NCBI GenBank assembly: GCA_002729235.1
Contig: PBTY01000073.1
Span: 45,265 to 83,882, forward strand
Source: Rickettsiales bacterium
Lineage (GTDB): Bacteria; Bacteroidota; Bacteroidia; Cytophagales; Cyclobacteriaceae
Direction of reading: 5' to 3'
Length of the DNA: 38,618 nt
Made by a program: the position numbers and the translations under genes. Below the pieces are notes generated by a model that saw only the letters and a list, made by a program, of their open reading frames with translations, was not told the DNA's origin and searched no databases. This document shows positions 17,664-27,725 of this stretch, one piece after another (the first letter of the stretch is position 1; each line of letters begins with the position of its first letter).

Positions 17664-20060
17664 ATGTTTAGAAGCTTCCTACTTATAGTCCTTCGTAAAT
17701 TCCGAAACCGGACGAGTTCCTCCTTTGTCAATTTCGTTTGTTTCACACTGGGCCTGACTGCCTGCATTGCCCTCTTTAATTATGTGCATTACGAACTATC
17801 ATATGATCAATATAAAGGCAGTGAAGACGTCTATCGACTAGAAACTCATTATCTCAAGGAAGGTAAATCCACCCAGAAGGATGCATTTACAGATTACTTA
17901 TTAGGCCAACAACTTGCAGATAAGCTTGACCAGATTGAGACTATTGGCCAACTAATACCATACTCCAGAGATCGAAAGGGTTTCTTCAAAAATGAACGTA
18001 ATCATAACCACTTAATACAGGAAATTTACTATGCCAACAAGTCCACTTTAAAAATACTCAGTCTAGAACTGGTTCATGGAGAATTCGAAACAGCGCTAAG
18101 TCAACCCCACTCTATGCTAATTACCGAATCAGTAGCACAAAAACTGTTTAATAAAGAGTGGGTTAATGGTACATCAATCATAGGCAAAGAATTGACATCA
18201 GGTGAAAGAGGACTCATTAACAATCGATTCAAAATCACAGGAATTCTTAAGGAAACTGCTGAAAATTCTCACTTGCATATAAATGCTTTAATTACCCTTC
18301 CTGGATATGACCTGGCTAACCTTAAGAGCTCAGTCTATACCTATGTAAAAGTGGAACCTGAGGCTAACCTCGACTCACTCAACAAGTTAGCCAACATCGT
18401 CTATCAACCACAAGAACCTGAACAAAGGATTTTTTTCCAACCGATACAAGCAATCCATACCACCACAGGCACCTCTAATGAACCTGGAGCAATCGTCAGT
18501 ATTATTCTGCTACTTTTTTTATCAGGAATCGGTGTATTGATATTAGGCCTGGCTTCAAGCAACTATGTCAACAACGCAATCATAACGGCAGGAGACAGAG
18601 CAAAAGAGATTGGAATCAGAAAACTTTTAGGAATCAAACCTACGCGACTGGCCGCCACATTTTTTGCTGAGGCGCTTTTACTAAACATCCTTTCCAGTGT
18701 GGTCGCAGTAATTTTCTTTCTACTCATTTCGCACTTTGTCTCCACCTATTCCGATATAAATTTTCCAGGACCTAAATGGCAATATGCCAATGATTACCTC
18801 ACAATCATCACACTCCTAATAATTGTCAGCACCACATTATCTAGCGCATATCCTGCATACTATCTTTCGAGACTCAATCCATTGCAAGCTCTTAATACTA
18901 AAAACACAATCTCTTTCACTGAAGATTCACAAGCTAGCAATGTCGTGAAGTACCTATTAATAGGACAAATCTCAATTTCCATTTTTTTCCTATCCGCGGT
19001 GTACATCATTTATGAACAACTCAATTACATGAACAATTCTTACACTGATGCCTTTGAAATAAATGTGAGTGGGTATTTTCCAGGTAAAGCCGGTGCTGAT
19101 CAAAAGTATTTGATGGAAGCCTTGCATTACTTTGACACCTTCAAAAATAACGGCACATGTTCTGAAATAACAGTCACCAACCTCTCCAATGGAAAAATGA
19201 TAACAAGCATGAAAATTGATTCCCTGTTCCAATTGGAGACCAATTTTTCTGTCGGATTTAATATTATCGATCACGACTATTGGAAGGATTCTTTAGATAT
19301 CTTTCTCAAAGGGAGAAACTTCAAAAGAATGTTTGGAAGCGATCCAGATAAAATGATTGTCAACGAAAGTGCATACCATCTACTGGAAGAGCTCACTCTT
19401 GACTCGGCTTTACTTTCAAAGAGATTTAAGGTTAAAGCCGGCTATTTGGAGTTGATTGGTGTGGTTAAAAATCAATCAACTAATGCACCCCCTCAGATAT
19501 ACGTTTCTGGTTTTCGATATCCCACTTTCTTTAATGCTACCTTGAAATATCCCGGGAAGCCAAATCAAAGTCTAGAAGAATTTATTCGGGAATGTGAATA
19601 TTTTCTTCAACTCAAATTTCCCCATTTTCATTTCATAGATCAAGAGCTGCGAGCCTCTGGAAATATGGAAAAAGAAGTATTCGGTCTGTTTATTTTCTTT
19701 TCTCTAATTGCGGCAATTATTTCTAATCTTGGAATGTACTCACTCGCTGAGTTTGTATCCTCCAGGCGCATAAAGGAAATGGCAATCCGTAAGGTATTAG
19801 GAGCACGAACTATTCACATCCTTAACATCCTCACCATAGATTTTCTAAAAATAATGGCTCTGGGTTGTATCATTGCAATCCCCCTAATTCTTTACTCGGG
19901 AAGGCTATGGCTTGACAACTACGCAAGGAGAATCTCTTTTGAATTAACGCTTATTGCATTGCCAATTTTAGTCTCATTGCTTATTCCTTTAGTTATTGTA
20001 CTACTGAAATCCTGGCTGACTGCAGGTAAAAGACCACTGGACTCGATTCACTCAAATTAA
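17664..20060 (+). CDS. ABC transporter permease, FtsX/MacB type (two FtsX domains)
   Basis: A 798-aa inner-membrane protein with the ADOP-like double architecture: an N-terminal helix (about 20-42), a periplasmic MacB-type core domain, three helices around 275-400, a fourth near 435 starting the second half, a second periplasmic domain, and three C-terminal helices (about 675-790). Both FtsX domains carry the conserved coupling motif (ITAGDRAKEIGIRKLLGIKPTR; SSRRIKEMAIRKVLGARTIH). These permeases work with a MacB/LolD-like ATPase in lipoprotein or peptide export; none is adjacent, as is common in Bacteroidota. The substrate is unknown. Confidence 0.9.
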   Translation: MFRSFLLIVLRKFRNRTSSSFVNFVCFTLGLTACIALFNYVHYELSYDQYKGSEDVYRLETHYLKEGKSTQKDAFTDYLLGQQLADKLDQIETIGQLIPYSRDRKGFFKNERNHNHLIQEIYYANKSTLKILSLELVHGEFETALSQPHSMLITESVAQKLFNKEWVNGTSIIGKELTSGERGLINNRFKITGILKETAENSHLHINALITLPGYDLANLKSSVYTYVKVEPEANLDSLNKLANIVYQPQEPEQRIFFQPIQAIHTTTGTSNEPGAIVSIILLLFLSGIGVLILGLASSNYVNNAIITAGDRAKEIGIRKLLGIKPTRLAATFFAEALLLNILSSVVAVIFFLLISHFVSTYSDINFPGPKWQYANDYLTIITLLIIVSTTLSSAYPAYYLSRLNPLQALNTKNTISFTEDSQASNVVKYLLIGQISISIFFLSAVYIIYEQLNYMNNSYTDAFEINVSGYFPGKAGADQKYLMEALHYFDTFKNNGTCSEITVTNLSNGKMITSMKIDSLFQLETNFSVGFNIIDHDYWKDSLDIFLKGRNFKRMFGSDPDKMIVNESAYHLLEELTLDSALLSKRFKVKAGYLELIGVVKNQSTNAPPQIYVSGFRYPTFFNATLKYPGKPNQSLEEFIRECEYFLQLKFPHFHFIDQELRASGNMEKEVFGLFIFFSLIAAIISNLGMYSLAEFVSSRRIKEMAIRKVLGARTIHILNILTIDFLKIMALGCIIAIPLILYSGRLWLDNYARRISFELTLIALPILVSLLIPLVIVLLKSWLTAGKRPLDSIHSN

Positions 20061-20131
20061 ATTTTCTAAAAATGATTTAATCAAGAGTAATAATTATACT
20101 CTGTTTTTCAAAGTACTTTTAATCTATTCTT

Positions 20132-20139
20132 TATATTTG
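20132..20139 (+). promoter_or_regulatory. -7 promoter element for the MpaB-type gene
   Basis: TATATTTG matches the Bacteroidota -7 consensus TAnnTTTG. Transcription would begin around 20144-20146, which rules out the TTG start inside the element at 20137 and supports the ATG at 20158. No clear -33 TTTG is seen at the ideal distance. Confidence 0.5.
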
Positions 20140-20157
20140 CTGCGTATAATAAGTGTA

Positions 20158-20928
20158 ATGAAAGATTTCGTTGATAAAGACTCAATTGTTAGAACAATCT
20201 GGGGAAATCCAGATACTATTCTGCTCATCTTTGCTGGTGCGTCTGCGGAGTTTGCACTCAATAAATCTGTGGACTGGCTATATTTTACTGGTAAACTCCC
20301 TTCTGACCCACTTGGCCGGTTATTTTCCACAGTGACCTATGCACAGAAAATTGTCTTCGCATCGGAGAAAGATGCTTTTCAAGTTATTCACTCTATGAAT
20401 TCCATCCATAACTCGGTGTCCAAAGCCAGAGGTTTTCAAATACCCAATCATGCTTTTCATGACGTCTTAAACATGCTGATTGACTACTCAATCATTTCAT
20501 TCCAGGTACTGGAGCGACCTCTTACCTATGCAGAAAAAGAAGAAGTATTTAATGTCTTTATCAGATTAGGTAACAGAATGGGTATACAGAACCTCCCCAA
20601 CAGCTTCAATGAATGGTGCATACTTCGTCAATCCTATCTGATGAAGCACCTGGAGAACAGTACCAATTCTAAGGACTTGTTCCAGCAATACCGGAATCAT
20701 CTTGGTCTGATCCGTTATTTCATATTGACAGAAACATATCGACTATTAACACCGCCACAGGTCAAGAAACTAATGAACCTTAAGCGATCATCATTGCTAA
20801 AATGGTTAATTGTACCCTATAAACTAAGTAGAGCAATCAAGTTGGATCTGCTGTTTAAATCACTGCTTTTTCCAAAGGCATTTCAAAAAGATATTGCCAA
20901 TCTTAATAATCAAACTTCGTTGAATTAA
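20158..20928 (+). CDS. MpaB-family (DUF2236) oxygenase-like protein
   Basis: A 256-aa protein from the ATG at 20158. It shows the pattern of the MpaB/latex-clearing-protein (DUF2236) family: an early VDWLYFTGKLPSDPLGRLFSTVTY block, the conserved His in IHSMNSIHNSV and a central all-helical core. Characterised relatives are haem oxygenases; here the haem ligands cannot be confirmed by eye. An upstream TTG-initiated version would start inside the promoter and is rejected. It is convergent with the desaturase gene (30 nt between stops), with no obvious shared terminator. Confidence 0.75.
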   Translation: MKDFVDKDSIVRTIWGNPDTILLIFAGASAEFALNKSVDWLYFTGKLPSDPLGRLFSTVTYAQKIVFASEKDAFQVIHSMNSIHNSVSKARGFQIPNHAFHDVLNMLIDYSIISFQVLERPLTYAEKEEVFNVFIRLGNRMGIQNLPNSFNEWCILRQSYLMKHLENSTNSKDLFQQYRNHLGLIRYFILTETYRLLTPPQVKKLMNLKRSSLLKWLIVPYKLSRAIKLDLLFKSLLFPKAFQKDIANLNNQTSLN

Positions 20929-20958
20929 AACAAGATATTCAAATAGTAATCAGAGGTA

Positions 20959-22041
20959 TTACAACCTACCCGTTCCAAGGGCTCTTAACATTCTTAAATG
21001 CTCAAGAATCGCCGAACCCAACGACGGCTGTATATGATAAGGGAGGTCATATTCCATGGCTGTTTGCTGGACAATACCTGAAATCTTTCGGTAGTGAATA
21101 TGGCAGATGTGTGGAAACAAATGATGCTCAATCTGATGATTGAGGCCACCTGTAAACCAAAACAACAAACTGCTTTTGACGCCAAAATTAGCCGTAGTTT
21201 TTAGCTGATGAGCCAAACGATTTTCATCAATATTCCCATCCTCAGCCACTGTGAATTCAGACGTCTCCATCACATGAGCGCATTGGAAGGTGAAGGTTAA
21301 AATAAAGCCTGCTACGAAATGCATGCTTAAGAACATCATTAATGTCATCCAAAATGGAACGGATAATACCATGGCAGGCAGCACCAATAACAAACTCCAG
21401 TAAGCTGCTTTTCGAATAATTATTTGTGCAATATGAATATTGAAGGTTGCACCGGCTGGAATCAACCCCTTTCGTTTATATCCATAAGCCTTCGCAAAAT
21501 CCTTAACAGTCACCCAAATAAGTGTAGACAATCCATAAAAAAACATGGCATATAGATGCTGGAATTTTTGAATTGGAACTCTTGGCTGATTGGGAGAAAA
21601 TCTAAAAATGAATCGAGGCTCAATGTCCTCATCCGCATCCTCCACGTTTGTATAGGTATGGTGAAGCACGTTGTGTTGTATCTTCCAGTTTTTTGGATCC
21701 ACACCAATCACCCAGCAACACAATGCTACGAACTGATTAATCCACTTGCTTTTTGAATAGGAACCATGCAAACTATCGTGCATTACAGCCATTCCAATGA
21801 AAGCGACGCCAAAGCCCATGATTGACCAAAGCAAAAACAATAGTGGGATACTGCTTATATCTAAAAGAAGCATTGCTGCAAATGGACCTAAATAAATAGA
21901 CATTGCCATGATGGATTTTAATACCATCTCGGTATTGGCATTCTTTGTTATGCTGTTATCCTTAAAATAGGCGTTTACCCGTGTTTGTAAGGTTGATGCA
22001 AATTCAGAATTGCATTTGTTGGAAAAGGTGTACGTCTTCAA
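20959..22041 (-). CDS. Membrane fatty acid desaturase (front-end/acyl-lipid type)
   Basis: Non-haem di-iron enzyme that introduces a double bond into membrane acyl chains. The 360-aa sequence has the three histidine boxes: HDSLH (88-92), HNVLHH (123-128) and QIEHH (303-307), with further His at 311 and 314. A Q-x-x-HH third box is characteristic of front-end (delta-5/6-like) desaturases, so position specificity of that kind is plausible. Four membrane helices are grouped around 45-82 and 205-255. There is no N-terminal cytochrome b5 domain. Confidence 0.93.
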   Translation of the reverse strand: MKTYTFSNKCNSEFASTLQTRVNAYFKDNSITKNANTEMVLKSIMAMSIYLGPFAAMLLLDISSIPLLFLLWSIMGFGVAFIGMAVMHDSLHGSYSKSKWINQFVALCCWVIGVDPKNWKIQHNVLHHTYTNVEDADEDIEPRFIFRFSPNQPRVPIQKFQHLYAMFFYGLSTLIWVTVKDFAKAYGYKRKGLIPAGATFNIHIAQIIIRKAAYWSLLLVLPAMVLSVPFWMTLMMFLSMHFVAGFILTFTFQCAHVMETSEFTVAEDGNIDENRLAHQLKTTANFGVKSSLLFWFTGGLNHQIEHHLFPHICHIHYRKISGIVQQTAMEYDLPYHIQPSLGSAILEHLRMLRALGTGRL

Positions 22042-22289
22042 GTTGGTCTTTGGTTTGTTTAATTTCAGTCCTTGTAGGAAGAAATCTATCGTTCCAGCTG
22101 ATCCAATTCTACGGCAGTAAAATTCGGAGCTATTCTTAATTTGATTTTAAAAACAGAAAAGTAATCTAGAAGACCGGGCGATATTCCGCTTGAAAAACTT
22201 TTTTGTTTTAGGTTCTCAAAGAAGGGTATTTTTTTTGGTAATCGCTACTTTTTTTGCTGTTAATCTCCCGTTTACACATATGACTTCTG

Positions 22290-25022
22290 TCACCCAAACT
22301 TCCTCAATTGGTAGGTAAACTTCACCATAAAGTATTGCTGAAGCACTTGAGTGCGGGTTTCTTCCACATAGGCGGCCCCTACAGTTTGACTGACACTTTG
22401 ATTCTGCTTGAGTAAATCAAATACAAGCAGCTCAAGCTCACCCGCATTGTTTTTCAGGAACTTCTTGGCAATGCTCATATTCCAAAGCGTATAACTAAGG
22501 TCCGATGAATCGTTGATTCCATTGTATTGCTGGTATGAGATATCGCTTCTGAACACCATTCCCTTCCAGAAAATATAATTAAGCTCTCCACCTATTGATT
22601 GCAGCAGGTAACTATTGTTAGTGCCCGATTGAATGGTACTCTTCACCAGGTTGCCACTAGCACTGTAGTAAACATTAAAATCTATGTTCTCGTTGATGTG
22701 GCTCACCACAGCAAACTTACCATTAGCTCCATAAGTATTTGAATAACTTTCTATTCCATTGGTCCGCCCTGGTAAACGCCTAAATGACAATCCTAATGAA
22801 GTATTTAGGTTAGATTCTATTGCCGAAATGGACGCAGAATGAGTGGTATTATTACTCACACTCCAATACCCATTCAGATTGACGGGTACTGACAACTGAC
22901 TGCCTCTTTGTGCAACAATATTTAGTGCGAGCACCGAGTCAGTAGACATCACATAAGTTGCATTGGTGATGTAATTACTGGCCGTCTCTATCCTGGTAAA
23001 ATTGGATATAGACCGATTTTTCTCTGTATTGGCTTTCGCAATTCTAACCATCAAACTATTGGAGTAGCTCTGATTTAACTGAGGATTACCCACTGTCAAA
23101 AACAGTGGATTGCTGTTGTCAATTACGTTTTGCAATTGACTAACTGATGGTTCATCGGTGGAACCAGAATACCTGAGAAACATATCTCCACCACCAGGTA
23201 AATCGATTCTCCCCATAATCGTAGGCAACACGCTATGAAAGCTTTTACTATACTGTCCTTCAATTGGAAACTGCTGATCGTTGCTTAGGGTGGCATATTG
23301 GTAAGCCAAACCAATATCGAACATTCTATTAAATGACCGATTGGCAAAGTTGATGGAAGGTGAATGTGTTGTGTACCCACTCTCAAATTCATTGGACAAT
23401 GCTCTAACGAAGATATTATTACCAGTATTTAGGTCCACATAGGTCCGTTTGTTAGATGCGCGATTCTGATGTCGCACTTGATAGCTGGTAGACAATTGGC
23501 CAGTGCTGCCAACGGGCTCCGTATAGGTTACATTCGACTGCCAGTCCACAACATTTTCAGACGTCTGGTATTCAATCACAGAATCCATCTCCAGATCCTG
23601 ATAATAGTTCGCACGGCTGACATCATTTAATTTGGTACTTGTTTGTACTGAAATCGACCTGCCGATTTTATCAAATTTGTGTTGATAGACCACCTCGTTT
23701 TCCAGGTTGAATGCTGTATTATCACTTTGGTAGTCATTGTTCGTTCTATTTAACTCCTCACTTTCCAGGTTGGAAGTAACTCCCAATGTTTGAGTTAGGC
23801 TCCTATTACCCTGGTAACTAAAGGAAGGACGAATGATGAGTTTGTTTCGATCATTGATCGAATAGGTAATTCTGGAATTGATACGATGATTGGCATTGTC
23901 AGTCGCTGCCTCCACTTCTTCATTGTAGTATTGGCTCTGTGTGCTTAAGAATGTCTCACGGTCAGATTGCTGATTGTTGTTGTTTTTGGTCTGATTAAAG
24001 AAATAGCTTCCTTCAAACGTTACTTTTTTACCCCAGTTGTCCGTAAAATTAGTTCCAATTGAATTGGTGGTACTAATCCCACTTTGCACCCCTGTAAAAA
24101 AACCTGAACTTCCCTGTCCGGGTCTTCCTCTAAATCCACCGCGACCACCGCCTCCACTAACTCCTGCCAGGTCCTCGCTGCTAAAATTTTGTTGATTGAC
24201 ATTGTTCGACATCCCGATGATGGTCAAACGTGAGTCATTCTTAAATGAATTGATATTTCCACCAACCGTGTAGAGTTCATTGGTTCCATATCCGGCATAA
24301 AGCTTTCCAAATATGCCATTTTTCTTTTCATCCCGGGTTACTACATTGAGTGTTTTGGTCGTGTTGCCATCATTAAACCCAGTCAACTGTGACTGCTCGC
24401 TCATCTGATCAAATACTTCTACTCGCTTGACTACCTCTGCTGGGATGGTATTCAGAGAAAGCAACGGATCCTGTCCAAAAAATCTTTTCCCATCTAACAA
24501 CACTTGCTGTACTGTTTCACCATTGGCAGACACACCATCATCATCCACTACTATTCCAGGCATCTTCATCACTAGATCTTTGGTGCTTGCATCAGGGTTT
24601 ACCTTAAAAGCGTCGGCATTGTAAAGAATCGTATCTCCCTTTTGCTCTATGGGAACAACATCTCCTTTAACTTCTATTTCGCCGAGCATTTTTGAATCTC
24701 TCTCTAAAGAAATAATCCCCATGTTAACACCAGACACTCCTACCCTCACTATTTGGGTATAGTCCTTATAACCCAGGCTATGGATAGACATCTTATAAAA
24801 TGCTTGTTCCAGCTGCTTAACTTCAAAAGATCCATCAAATTGACTCACAGAATACCGTGACCTGGTGGAATCTTTTACATTCTTGAAAAAAACGGTGGCC
24901 CCAACCAATTCAGATTTATCTTGTGAATCCCTGATGGTTCCGATAGCCGATATTCCTTCATTTGATTGACCAGTGGTCACAATTGAAAGCAGGACAAAAC
25001 CTATGCTGATGATACTTCTCAC
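22290..25022 (-). CDS. TonB-dependent-receptor-like outer-membrane barrel protein
   Basis: A 910-aa outer-membrane protein: signal peptide (about 1-18), a CarboxypepD_reg-like domain (about 25-105, GTIRDSQDKSELVGATVFFKN), a plug-like domain (about 120-220, with VVPIEQKGDTILYNADAF and QQVLLDGKRFFGQDP) and a large OMP_b-brl_3-type barrel to the C-terminus. A Gly/Arg-rich patch lies near residue 290. It lacks the C-terminal TBDR Phe-rich signature seen in SusC, and no SusD or sigma/anti-sigma pair is adjacent, so transport is not proven. It follows the Spy-like gene by 33 nt, presumably one operon. Confidence 0.88.
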   Translation of the reverse strand: MRSIISIGFVLLSIVTTGQSNEGISAIGTIRDSQDKSELVGATVFFKNVKDSTRSRYSVSQFDGSFEVKQLEQAFYKMSIHSLGYKDYTQIVRVGVSGVNMGIISLERDSKMLGEIEVKGDVVPIEQKGDTILYNADAFKVNPDASTKDLVMKMPGIVVDDDGVSANGETVQQVLLDGKRFFGQDPLLSLNTIPAEVVKRVEVFDQMSEQSQLTGFNDGNTTKTLNVVTRDEKKNGIFGKLYAGYGTNELYTVGGNINSFKNDSRLTIIGMSNNVNQQNFSSEDLAGVSGGGGRGGFRGRPGQGSSGFFTGVQSGISTTNSIGTNFTDNWGKKVTFEGSYFFNQTKNNNNQQSDRETFLSTQSQYYNEEVEAATDNANHRINSRITYSINDRNKLIIRPSFSYQGNRSLTQTLGVTSNLESEELNRTNNDYQSDNTAFNLENEVVYQHKFDKIGRSISVQTSTKLNDVSRANYYQDLEMDSVIEYQTSENVVDWQSNVTYTEPVGSTGQLSTSYQVRHQNRASNKRTYVDLNTGNNIFVRALSNEFESGYTTHSPSINFANRSFNRMFDIGLAYQYATLSNDQQFPIEGQYSKSFHSVLPTIMGRIDLPGGGDMFLRYSGSTDEPSVSQLQNVIDNSNPLFLTVGNPQLNQSYSNSLMVRIAKANTEKNRSISNFTRIETASNYITNATYVMSTDSVLALNIVAQRGSQLSVPVNLNGYWSVSNNTTHSASISAIESNLNTSLGLSFRRLPGRTNGIESYSNTYGANGKFAVVSHINENIDFNVYYSASGNLVKSTIQSGTNNSYLLQSIGGELNYIFWKGMVFRSDISYQQYNGINDSSDLSYTLWNMSIAKKFLKNNAGELELLVFDLLKQNQSVSQTVGAAYVEETRTQVLQQYFMVKFTYQLRKFG

Positions 25023-25055
25023 TTGTTGCGTAGAATAGTCTAAATGGTAATTCCC

Positions 25056-25505
25056 TTAATTTTTGGATGTTGATGTGGTATCGGCAGTATCTAGTGGTGG
25101 CCGATTCTGTTCTCTCCTTCTACGAAAACCTTCGATTTGTTTGAGATAGATGGCGTATTGATCTTGATTCAAAACATCTTTAATTAACCCATTTTTCTCC
25201 TCCTGAAGAGCCTGCATCTTGGCACGCATTGTTTCCCGATCCATAGACTCCCGATTGTTGCGCATCTCTTCCATGTTTTGTTTCAATGTGGCCGCAAACT
25301 CTTCGTAGATTCCATCAAGAAGCATTTTCTGATCATCCGATAGATCCTCAATATTCTTATAAAGTGTTTGCTTTTCGCGAATAACCATATCGGTCATCCC
25401 CATGCCTCCTGGAGGTGGACCTGGAGGTTGCGAATGAGCAAGATGCACTCCAACTAATGTGAGAAATATAATAAGTAAAAGATGGGTTTTATTTGGTGAA
25501 TTCAT
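25056..25505 (-). CDS. Spy/CpxP-like periplasmic protein
   Basis: A 149-aa exported helical protein: signal peptide (LLLIIFLTLVGVHLAHSQ), a Pro/Gly linker, then a four-helix region with LSDDQKMLLDGIYEEFAATL, which resembles the LTxxQ motif of Spy/CpxP chaperone-like proteins, and Met/Glu/Arg-rich helices (MRNNRESMDRETMRAKMQALQEEKNG). It is upstream of the barrel gene in the same direction. The pairing suggests a periplasmic partner for barrel folding or metal sensing, which is inference. Confidence 0.7.
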   Translation of the reverse strand: MNSPNKTHLLLIIFLTLVGVHLAHSQPPGPPPGGMGMTDMVIREKQTLYKNIEDLSDDQKMLLDGIYEEFAATLKQNMEEMRNNRESMDRETMRAKMQALQEEKNGLIKDVLNQDQYAIYLKQIEGFRRRREQNRPPLDTADTTSTSKN

Positions 25506-25803
25506 CTTCGGGAACGGTTGTTTTCATTAATTATTCCATGAATTTACGCACCAAATTAGATATCTACACAAGTTTTCAACCAAGCTATCTTAATAGTCAA
25601 CCAAAGATCACAAGCCATCAATTTCAGGGATAACGAATCGACCACTTTCTTTTAATTAATTCAAGTAGCAAAAGAAGAGATTTTGCAATTCCCATAAGAA
25701 CCAATAATCCAACTGATCAATCTCATTGGTATCACCAACTAAATACAGATTTTCCTGATAGATGTCCAGTTAAATTAGCCCACAAATCTTCCAGGGAAGC
25801 TAT

Positions 25804-27627
25804 ATGTCCAGTTCGTCACAAAAACGCTATGAGGAAGCGATTCAACAAGTTGATGTAATCATTGCTAACTGCATCGATATGGAGCTGCATTACCAGGATC
25901 TTATCAATAAGGTACATCCTTCTCATCGTGCCAGTGCTTGCAACCTGATCCACTACATCACTTATAGAAATCATATAAGCACCAGCCTCAAACGGTTCTT
26001 ATTCGGAAAAGGACTGAGTGGCTTGAAAAATGCCGAGGCACACATCATGGCCAGTTTACAACTCACCAGAAAACGACTTCATCAACTTGCTCACGATGAA
26101 GTACCCCCGCCAATTGAGACCGCCGTAACATTCAAAAAAGCAGAAAAAATCGCCAAAAGAAATAGCAGGCAATTACTAGGAAACAAAAGTAAAAAACGTA
26201 ACGTCCGCATCATGGTGACACAACCAAGTGAAGCCGCTAACAACTCTCATCTTGCCGCCCAAATGATGCGATCTGGAATGAATACGGTTCGAATCAATTG
26301 TGCACATGATACAGAGACAGAATGGCTGCAAATGATTCGGCATGTTCGAGCTGGAATGGATACCATGCAGAAGCATGTGAAAATAACGATGGATCTGGGC
26401 GGTCCAAAAGTAAGAACTGGAGCTATCCAACATGGCCCCAAAGTGGCCCATCTAAGACCAGAACGAGATGACTTTGGTCGTGTAATTGATCCCGGAAAGG
26501 CGGCTCTGATTGCTGAAGGTCAATTATTTCCTGACGAAGACAACATCTACATCCCTATTCCATCAACAGCTCTGAGAAATCTGCTACTAGGTGAAGATCT
26601 ATCCTTCCAGGATACTCGTGGTAAAAAACGACTATTGAGAATCACAGAAATAGAGGGTAAAGTGATTTGGGTGCATGGATATGAGTCTGCATACATTCAG
26701 ACTGGAACCGAGATGACCTCCTCACAATCCAACCAAACGTTTGCCGTAGGGGAAATCCCTCCACTGGAGCAATATCTGCTGCTCAAAAAAGGTGATCATC
26801 TGACGCTTCACAAGGAACAAACTCCGGGTGAACCTGCCAAGTATGATCGTGATGGCAACCTGCTCCAAAAGGCTCACATTTCCTGCACGGCAGCAGAAGT
26901 ATTCGAAGATGTAAAAGCAGGCGAGCGCATCATTTTTGATGATGGAAAAATCATTGGATACATCCTCGAAAACACAGGAGATGAGCTGGAAATCAAAATC
27001 ACTCATGCAAAAGATCTGGGCACCAAACTAAAAATGGATAAAGGGATCAACTTCCCAGTCTCCAGGCTTCACATCTCCGGGCTTACCGATAAAGACAAAG
27101 AAGATTTGAAGTTTGTGACTCAACATGCAGATGTCATCAATATGTCGTTTGTGAATACCACGGCAGACGTAGAGCAGCTGATTTCTGAATTAGATCTCCT
27201 TGGAGCAAAAAGCCATATTGGGGTTGTATTGAAAATTGAAACCATGACCGCTGTGAAGAATATCGTCAAACTGTTGTTGTCTGCCATGCAATTGGAAAAG
27301 GTTGGAGTCATGATAGCTAGAGGTGATCTAGCCATCGAATGTGGGTGGCAAAATGTGGGATTGGTACAGGAAGAGTTATTAAAGATCTGTCGTTCTGCTC
27401 ACATACCCACCATTTGGGCAACTCAGGTCATGGAAAACCTGGCCAAAAAAGGTGTTCCGTCCAGAGCCGAAATCACCGATGCCGTGATGGCACAAAAAGC
27501 AGATTGCATCATGCTCAACAAGGGTATGTACATTTTGGAAGCCATCCAATTACTAGATACCATTTTGATCAACACGGAGAAGGCACACTGGGATAAGAAA
27601 CAGTTCTTTAAAGAGATGGCTTATTGA
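25804..27627 (+). CDS. Pyruvate-kinase-like protein lacking the C-terminal domain
   Basis: A 607-aa protein. Residues 1-125 are a helical extension absent from ordinary pyruvate kinase. The PK barrel starts around 132 (RNVRIMVTQ, MRSGMNTVRINCAHD, MDLGGPKVRTG) and is split by a long B-domain region (about 205-410). It resumes with NMSFV near 447, catalytic Lys477 in KIE, ARGDLAIE near 505-512, ATQVMENLAKKGVPSRAEITDA near 539-560, then MLNKG (570-574) where pyruvate kinases have MLSGE. The allosteric C-terminal domain is missing. Kinase activity is uncertain given that change; it is a known but uncharacterised variant class. Confidence 0.85.
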   Translation: MSSSSQKRYEEAIQQVDVIIANCIDMELHYQDLINKVHPSHRASACNLIHYITYRNHISTSLKRFLFGKGLSGLKNAEAHIMASLQLTRKRLHQLAHDEVPPPIETAVTFKKAEKIAKRNSRQLLGNKSKKRNVRIMVTQPSEAANNSHLAAQMMRSGMNTVRINCAHDTETEWLQMIRHVRAGMDTMQKHVKITMDLGGPKVRTGAIQHGPKVAHLRPERDDFGRVIDPGKAALIAEGQLFPDEDNIYIPIPSTALRNLLLGEDLSFQDTRGKKRLLRITEIEGKVIWVHGYESAYIQTGTEMTSSQSNQTFAVGEIPPLEQYLLLKKGDHLTLHKEQTPGEPAKYDRDGNLLQKAHISCTAAEVFEDVKAGERIIFDDGKIIGYILENTGDELEIKITHAKDLGTKLKMDKGINFPVSRLHISGLTDKDKEDLKFVTQHADVINMSFVNTTADVEQLISELDLLGAKSHIGVVLKIETMTAVKNIVKLLLSAMQLEKVGVMIARGDLAIECGWQNVGLVQEELLKICRSAHIPTIWATQVMENLAKKGVPSRAEITDAVMAQKADCIMLNKGMYILEAIQLLDTILINTEKAHWDKKQFFKEMAY

Positions 27628-27693
27628 AAATGTTCAGCCCTTAATTGCCAATGCAGGTATTTTCTCCTACATCTTAAATTCATGGATTAAATC

Positions 27694-27715
27694 TTGTTGG
27701 TCATAAGACCAACAA
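27694..27715. repeat. REP-type palindrome (TTGTTGGTC type)
   Basis: TTGTTGGTC-ATAA-GACCAACAA, perfect 9-bp arms with a 4-nt loop, between convergent genes. The same fold with GTG in place of GTC recurs around RAYT-B (29409-29432 and 30154-30175), so it belongs to that repeat family. It may also serve as a bidirectional terminator here. Confidence 0.65.
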
Positions 27716-27725
27716 AACTCAAGTC

